Under the pieces are notes generated by a model that ran no database searches, had not been told where the DNA came from, and saw only the letters and a program-made list of their open reading frames with translations. Below, one piece after another: positions 57,441 to 64,000 of a DNA stretch of 64,000 nucleotides. Origin of the DNA: Sphagnum magellanicum. Taxonomy: Eukaryota > Streptophyta > Sphagnopsida > Sphagnales > Sphagnaceae. The DNA lies in the NCBI GenBank assembly GCA_021904315.1, contig CM038925.1, positions 13,022,501-13,086,500 on the forward strand, in the 5' to 3' direction. Numbering within the stretch: the stretch's first letter is position 1; every line of letters starts with the position of its first letter. The translations under genes and the position numbers were made by a program.

Positions 57441-59335
57441 CAGCTGGAGCCTTGCGGAATATGGCGACCCCATTCATTTACAGTATTATTCCTGCTGTCT
57501 AGCATGTTCCCTGTATGAAGAATATGGTATAACAACAAAGGAGGAAAACGAGGGGAGTAGAGTTTCTTTTCCAACAAATTTTGTCATTCTTCATTAAAAA
57601 AAGGTCGGGAAATTCTTCTTTTTCTACTGTGAATTTGACATTTTTTGCTAACTTGTTGGAGAATTTCTCCATTTTTCTGATATCAGAAAATTGGGGGGGA
57701 AAAAAAAACCCCCCATTAGTAGGATCAAATATCAAACTTTATGTAATTATTTTTTCTCACAGTATTAGTCAAAATTAATTATTTCATTTCCAAATCTTAG
57801 CATAAACTAGAAGTTTCATTTTGCATATACTTTCATTCTGAATTATCTTGAGGTTTGATTTCTTTTCTAGGTTGGAGTCCTTTGCAATGGGATGTTCCAT
57901 TTTTGAGTTTTGAATATTGTGGGTTGCAATGTGACATTCCTTCTGAGTACCACAAGCATGACCCATGTGATCATCCAATTTTCTCATTTGATAATATTAA
58001 TATCTTGCCTTTACTATATTTAAAAGCCAATTGTGCTCATCCAATTATATTCGATAGACATCAATGTATATGTGGAGACAAAGACTGGTGATGTCGGGTT
58101 TGGATTTTGAAAACTGCCTATGCACGAGGTGTGTGTGTGTGCATGTTTTTCTTGGGGTGAATTTTGTGCTGAAAAACATACCATAACCTTGAAATACATG
58201 TTTATTTCCAAAAAAATCTCAAAAATAATTTCACAAAATAACAAAAAAATTGCCACCAAAAATTAAGAGAGCTAATCACTTTAACTTTCACTACAACCAT
58301 ATTCCTCAAGTCAAAACCTGGGTCTATTGGGTGCAGTTTTTTTTAGCAAAATTCATTTTTTTCAATTTAATGTATTAGATGGTGAATCCCACAAAGGAGG
58401 GTTTTTTTTCTTGCCCCATTTCACAGAAGAACCCCAGGGGTTTTTCAGTGTCAACATGATGAGGACGACAAGATGACAAACGTCACCCCCTTTGCCATCA
58501 TTGAGAAAGCAACAGTTTGCTCAACACTTATGTATCTTGAATGTGGATAGTCAAGTTTCACCAATGTGGGTTGTCAATTTCACAGCCTTAATGTTCAATT
58601 AAATGTTTTTTTTGCCACACCTAGACTTTAGATAACATGTAATTCGTATTGTGCACTTAGCAATGAACATTCACAATTATCAAATCTCATCTCCTTTGTG
58701 CTACGGGTTCTCATTGTTCATCAATTGCATTTTTGTTTATCTTCATGAGCTTGCAATGAATAAAGTAACTTGTCAAACATTTTTTTCATCGAATAATGAA
58801 TAGTCAATGATGGATTGGAGTCACTGTGCTTTGAGAAATGCTGCTACACATTTTGAATTAGGAATCTTTTCCAACTGGAATCCAATTAGAAGACTTCAAG
58901 CTACAAGATTTAAGAAGTTCCTAAACTCTTAAAACCTTACAGTTGTGTTCTCATCTCAATTCTATTGTAAGTTGTGCTTGTTATTGTTTTTTGTTCCTTG
59001 TTTTCATGCTTCATTGCTTGCTACAACTTCCAAGTTTTATGCGTTGTGATTTAATGAATGTGTGCATTGTGTGATGCTTGTAGTTTTATATTCAAGATTT
59101 AATGGATGCATTGGGAGTTGTGTACCCATAATATTGGCTATAACTAAAACTAGAAAAAGTTTCAATGTTCATGTGGCAATCATTGAGACCCAACCCTATG
59201 TTAGCTTATAAAGGAAAGACTTCATGAGGTATGAGTTCCAAACTTGTTTTTAGTTGCTACTCTTGACTTTCAAATATTTCTATTTGTGTTTAAAATGACA
59301 AACATTGTTAAATTGACAATTCAAAAACCTTTTCA
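57441..59335. other. Intergenic, no supported gene
   Basis: AT-rich. The frames at 57499-57778 overlap on both strands. The frame at 57855-58091 contains several Cys and His residues but no recognisable domain. A GT microsatellite lies at 58131-58141. Confidence 0.45.
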
Positions 59336-59344
59336 TGTGAACTT

Positions 59345-59614
59345 GCCAACCAAGTTGTGGAAACCATTTATTTCCTCTTAGATTCTTGGAAAAAAATCCT
59401 AAAATACATCAAGTTGGCTAAACTTGTTGTTTTGCAAGTAATTGGTTTTGTTGAGGGTGATCATTGTTTTCTTGTGTTAAGTTTTATGAAAATTAAAGTA
59501 TGGAATCAATCAACCAAAGTGCATTTGGAATTTATCATTCACATATTTAGCCATAAATTTTTTAAAGTAGAACTTTCCTTTTGGAACAACAATTCAAAAC
59601 TGGAAGGACACTAA
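59345..59614 (+). pseudogene. hAT-type transposase C-terminal fragment
   Basis: The frame reads KLAKLVVLQVIGFVEGDHCF followed by LSFMKIKVWNQSTKVHLEFIIHIFSHKFF. This resembles the C-terminal dimerisation region of hAT transposases, whose usual form is VLGSVEDERCFS.L.F.KSKLRNRL..HL. Conserved acidic and Ser/Arg positions are changed and no upstream transposase domains were found. It is a dead relic. Confidence 0.55.
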
Positions 59615-59967
59615 AACTTGGTACTATGCATAAGGATAAAACTTGAGGCAAGAGTTTGATGGTTGAAAGTTAGCTCATGCTACCAACTTTGAAGTTTTTT
59701 ATTTTTGTATCTTTCAGTTCTTGATTTCTATGATTTGTTTGGAATATGGATGGATGGGTGTTGTTAAGATGCTTTGGATGTCTTGTTCATGCAAGCATCA
59801 ACAACCAGCAATTTGAATTTTCATTGACAAAGTGAATATGTTACCCTTTGTTTTCATGATCTATGGTCTTTTGAAATTTGCATCCAGCCCTCTTGTTTGG
59901 GCCTGTCAGATTTGCCTTGGCATTCAATAATACCGGCTAATGATTTCTTTTGTGCAAATTAGGCTTT

Positions 59968-60070
59968 TATGGTGCAACGGGCAAGACTTTCTCTGGTTGA
60001 AGTTCAATTCCTCATGTAGCCTGTTGTCAAAATTTGGATTCAAAGTCATTCATTTGTAAAAAAACATGGA
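59968..60070 (+). mobile_element. tRNA-derived SINE-like head
   Basis: TATGGTGCAACGGGCAAGAC at 59968 resembles a tRNA A box and GAAGTTCAATTCCTC at 59999 a B box (GTTCAATTCC), about 30 bp apart as in internal RNA polymerase III promoters of SINEs. A short A-rich run near 60057 could be the tail. No target duplication was identified. Confidence 0.45.
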
Positions 60071-61040
60071 TAAAAATTATGAACTGTAGTGACTATTCTG
60101 ACTTAATATAGTTTCCTTTAGCAAAATAAAATTGATCATTTTATTTCATTTTATCTCTAAAAAAAACTACACATTTTCCCACTATGTAATTGGAAAGATA
60201 GACACTCAATGTGTCCATGTGGCATTTAGAGCTGCTGCAAGGATTGGCGTGTAGCAAACTTACATCACCTTATTCTCACATTTGTTTGTCACCATTTTTG
60301 ACCTAGGAAAGGGGAGTATGGGTGTATGGTTTTTTTTGGGTTTTGTTTGTGTGGGACACAACAGCAGGTATGGCAAGTACTTTCATGTAGAAACAAATGG
60401 AGAAAATTAGATATTTTATGTGAAACATTTCATCCGACTTGTTGCTCAGCCCACCAAAATTGAGCCTCGAAAAACAAGTAGCTCATCTCGAAATACCCAA
60501 AAACACACACAATAGATTAATCCCAGGCGGCCACAATTTAAGGCTACAGCCTCAGTCACAAGACTACATTTTTCATATCCTATGGCAGTCATTGGATTCT
60601 GTGGGTATGGGAACCCATGTGGGGTTGGAAATTTTCAGTCAACAAATCTTTTAAACTACCTACCAGAAGCCTCACAACAAAAATGTGTGAAAATAGAAAA
60701 CTAGAACAGTTCCCTAGTAGCCTTCTAAAGCCTCCAGTTGAAAAAATCAGTGTTAGTTTTTAATGAATGGTCTCACCTGACTTTTGATAGTTCATATTTT
60801 GACTACCCATTTTGACGAGTTGGTTCAATTTCAAATGGTGTTTGGAGGGGCTAGAATTGAAAAATGATGGGTGAAAAATAATTCATTGATTTTCAAGCTG
60901 AGAAAATGGAGATTGAACCCAAAGATTACTAAACAAGACCAAAGCACATCTTGCAACAATGCAGCTCATCATAGCTCTCACCCTCTTCTATGGCAATTTC
61001 AAATGGGAGACAAGAAAACATGTACCTTGGTTATAAAATC
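60071..61040. other. Intergenic, no supported gene
   Basis: Short frame 60439-60654 without recognisable motif. No gene. Confidence 0.4.
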
Positions 61041-61503
61041 TAAGGCCCACTTTACACTAGCAGTCAAGGCCAATTTTCAACTCAAATCAAGCATTCCTAT
61101 TGCTCCAAAAGTTGAAATCAGCCCCAAGGGCTTTACACTAAGAGTCAAGGCCAATGTTCAACTCAAATCAAGCATTCCTACTGGTGCAAAAGTTGAAATC
61201 AGCCCCAAGGGCCTTACACTAGAAGTCAAGGCTCAAATAGAAAAAATCTTTTCAATCTGCCCCAAGTTACTAAACAATTCTGAACATTATGGCCTTGTAT
61301 TGGCCCCAAGGCTGAAAAAAGGATACCATCAAATTTGGGAAGCCAATTTGCAACCCTTGGGGCCAATGTTTCAACATTTATTAATATCATGACATCACTG
61401 TTCTAGCATTTATTAGTAATTTGGGGCCAAACAACAAGCCAAAAATGCTCAAAGTTGGCCCCAAGTTTTTTCAGCCCTAACATCTAGTGTAAAGTAGGCC
61501 TAA
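61041..61503. mobile_element. MITE with TAA target duplication (PIF/Harbinger, Tourist-like)
   Basis: The element 61044-61500 begins GGCCCACTTTACACTAG and ends CTAGTGTAAAGTAGGCC, 17-bp terminal inverted repeats with one mismatch. It is flanked by TAA on both sides (61041-61043 and 61501-61503). A 3-bp TWA duplication with GG-starting ends is the PIF/Harbinger signature. At 457 bp without transposase it is a MITE. Near its left end an 81-bp unit is tandemly repeated about 2.3 times. The 173-codon frame (60871-61392) overlaps it and encodes a 27-residue repeat, probably by chance of unit length. Confidence 0.85.
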
Positions 61504-61914
61504 ATGTATAGTTGAACATGTTATGAAAGAAGAGGCAACCTGAAACAATTTCATACTCTTCCATAGATGAATTTAGAAATTAGATGGTCATTTTGATTAT
61601 GAAAGTGTTCACGAGAACAAATGTATATGGTTTTGGTGAGTGACCCCTGTAAGGTGAGGTGTATAAGCAAATCTAATGAGTTCCTCATTGTGCGTAGCCT
61701 ATATAAAGATCAAAATTGAAGCATGTAGGTGATCCTAGCCCAAAAACATGTAAATTTTATCTCTTGTATTTTAAGGAGTATGGTGTATGGGTAGTGTGTG
61801 GGAATTTAATTTGAAGGTTTGGACCCTTCCTAAATTATATGAGCATGGCAAATGATATTGATAGCCAACATTACTAATGTCAATTTTTTTTCAAATCCGA
61901 GGAAGGGGTGCAAT

Positions 61915-62555
61915 CGTAACAAGAAAAAGTCATTACCAACAAAGTCAAAATCCTTACCAAGGACTACAATATACATGTGGTCTTCATGTATTGATTTATT
62001 AAATACAAAAATTTCTTTTTAAAATACAATTTTTTGAACTAGATATTGATATTAAGACCAAATATGGTTAATATTATAATAAAAATTAGAAGCTTTTGTA
62101 TCAAGCCTTATATTAAAATAAAATTTACAACTTTGATTTTAACCATGAACACAAATTTTGATCTAGTCTAAACTAACATACATGGTCCACACAACCTTTT
62201 TCATTTCTAATTTCATGTTTGCAAATTAGGTTTCCCCCATCAACTACTACAACAATAGGTATTTCAAACATCCAAGTTGCTAATCAATCCTTGCTGAATG
62301 CCTAGTCACAACAAAAAGAGCCAATTAAGTCAAAGACTAAGTCCTCTTTAAGGATTGCATTTGACATGTGGCCTTCTAACATTGGTTTTAAATATTTAAT
62401 TGGACAATATTTCATACAATTTTAAAAATTGGATATCAATGTTGAGACCACATATATGATTTTTTTACATTAAGACCTACATTATAATCAAACCTATAAC
62501 TTTGCTTTTAACCATGATCACAAATTTTGATTTATACTAATCATTAAAAATATGG
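61915..62555. repeat. Two diverged direct copies of about 250-270 bp
   Basis: Copies at about 61915-62190 and 62305-62555 share AGTCAAA.TCCT, CATGTGG.CTTC, GATAT.GATaTT.AGACCA, ACAACTTTGaTTTTAACCATGA and CACAAATTTTGAT in the same order. The gap between them holds unrelated sequence. Confidence 0.6.
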
Positions 62556-64000
62556 TTAAAATCCAATATAAAATCATCACAAAATTCAATAAGACTTTTG
62601 AATGGTACAACACATGTGGCCCTTTTTATGAAGTATATTAGAGCTTACAACAAATTTGAAAACATTCAATGGAGGTTTGAACAATAAAAAACACATCTAA
62701 ATTTTGTTTGCTGAAAAGCATTTTCAATAAGCATTTTTTAATGGTAAAAAAATCTTTCAATGCAATGAAATGATTTGAAGTTCATGGGATTTCAACTTCA
62801 TGAGTAAATAAACACAATTTAAAAATATGAACAAAGAATTCATTAAATACAAGTGATGGTGGTGTTTAAAAATAGTGAAAGTACAATTTTTCATTGCATT
62901 CAACAAGTGTTTTGGTTCCTTTTATTGTGATTGCACCTTTAACTAATGGGCATATACATTTTGCATAGAAGCTTAGGGTTTGAATGACATGTGTATTTTT
63001 TTACCAATCAAGTTGATTAGAATGACTTATTTGATGGATACATGCATTCAAGTTGGACAAAAAAATGACCATCCTAGTCAAAATGACCAATGGGTTTTAA
63101 TGAAATGAGACACTTAGTCAAGTTGGAGATTTAAAAAATTGACATTTTTGGTCAAGATGGCCAATGGTCTTTTAATCAAATGGAACATTGTATCTTGGCT
63201 AATAAATAGCCTACCTCCCTATCCACTCACCTACTTACTCACATATTATGTACCTAACTCCTACTTCCCACTTATCATCTTACAACCTACTTATTAAGCT
63301 TTTGTAACCTACCTTACCACTTACCTATTTACCTACAACAAAGTATCATTTTGGATAATATAAAATGTAAATTTAGGTAAAAATTTGGCCAATCAAATGG
63401 TCCACCATCCATTAATCAAAGTGACTAGTCAAATGGTTCATTATTCTACTAAACAAAAAACCACCTCAATCATAATAGTCATGTCAAAATCAACAAGATA
63501 GCCTTTTTGATGCTTGTCCATTTTGAGTAGTTTTTGACCAAATTCCTTAGTCAATTAAACCTTATTTTCTACTAGCAATTCCCATGTTGCAAACTTTGTT
63601 ATCATCACCATCTAGATTGTGAACAAAAAACCCCACCATTGCATGCAACAAGCTTGCACATTTGTTGCTACCATTTTATTTTTATTTTTTTCCACATTCT
63701 TTATATTTGAATTCATATCACCATTATTTGCTCACAACCACAATTGCTTGCTCATGCTTGTTGTCACCAATTCACCATCATTACATGTTCATTGCCACAC
63801 CATTGTAATAAATTTCTATTTCTTTTCTTCTTCCTCATTTAAAACCAAAGTAGCAAGCTCATTATATATAGCAAATGGTAAAATATTTTTGCTACAATTT
63901 ATTTTTATTTTTTCATTTCTTTCCCTTTTCATGTTTTCTTTTTGTTTTGTTTTTTAGTCACATCAACACAATTGTTGTAGCAAGTGGTGGGGGAAGCTCA
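62556..64000. other. Intergenic, AT-rich, with a CCTA-rich patch
   Basis: At 63060-63190 GGTCAA.ATGACCAATGG.TTTTAAT-type phrases recur. At 63210-63340 the + strand is a run of CTACCT/CTTACC words. The last ORF (63619-63957) is hydrophobic and Phe-rich as expected from T-rich DNA. No gene is supported. Confidence 0.45.

Overview
This is a window of a large, repeat-rich land-plant nuclear genome. The evidence is GT-AG introns, an ABA-receptor gene, a plant-type cytosolic ribosomal protein gene, decayed Copia and hAT relics, a solo LTR, MITE-like elements and long AT-rich intergenic tracts. Only four protein-coding genes can be supported in 64 kb. The repeat style and low gene density suggest a fern, lycophyte or gymnosperm rather than a compact genome, but the species cannot be fixed from the sequence.

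Layout. 1-7.6 kb: repeats only (a near-perfect hairpin at the left edge, a 185-bp tandem pair, one copy of a dispersed family carrying GGTAAAGCCC, a 260-bp tandem pair). 7.6-8.9 kb: purine-rich leader and an intronless PYR/PYL/RCAR ABA receptor (+). 12.96-16.85 kb: decayed Ty1/Copia element (primer-binding site, gag, integrase, reverse transcriptase). 18.4-19.7 kb: long foldback element. 21.9-25.75 kb: eight-exon gene (-) for a RING plus transmembrane E3 ligase of the RNFT type. 26-34 kb: repeats (CTGGTA-rich blocks, GGTAAAGCCC family, tandem arrays). 34.0-35.3 kb: complete four-exon gene (-) for ribosomal protein uS15 (S13). 35.7-46.4 kb: AT-rich, with a 23-G run, a solo LTR with a perfect 5-bp target duplication, and small relics. 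46.4-49.0 kb: three-exon gene (-) for a trypsin/HtrA-like protein whose catalytic residues all appear replaced. 50-55.6 kb: an unusual CpG-retaining, low-repeat segment without long ORFs, ending in a G-box cluster. 56.5-64 kb: tandem repeats, a hAT relic, a SINE-like head, and a MITE with TAA duplications.

The four genes are functionally unrelated (hormone perception, ER/membrane ubiquitination, translation, pseudoprotease) and there is no operon-like logic. Exon-intron models were built by reading splice sites and homology by eye. Each spliced reading frame closes exactly, which supports them. No clear new multi-gene system was found. The most interesting items are the pseudoprotease gene, the CpG-rich ORF-poor segment, the two foldback structures, and the repeat families reported below.
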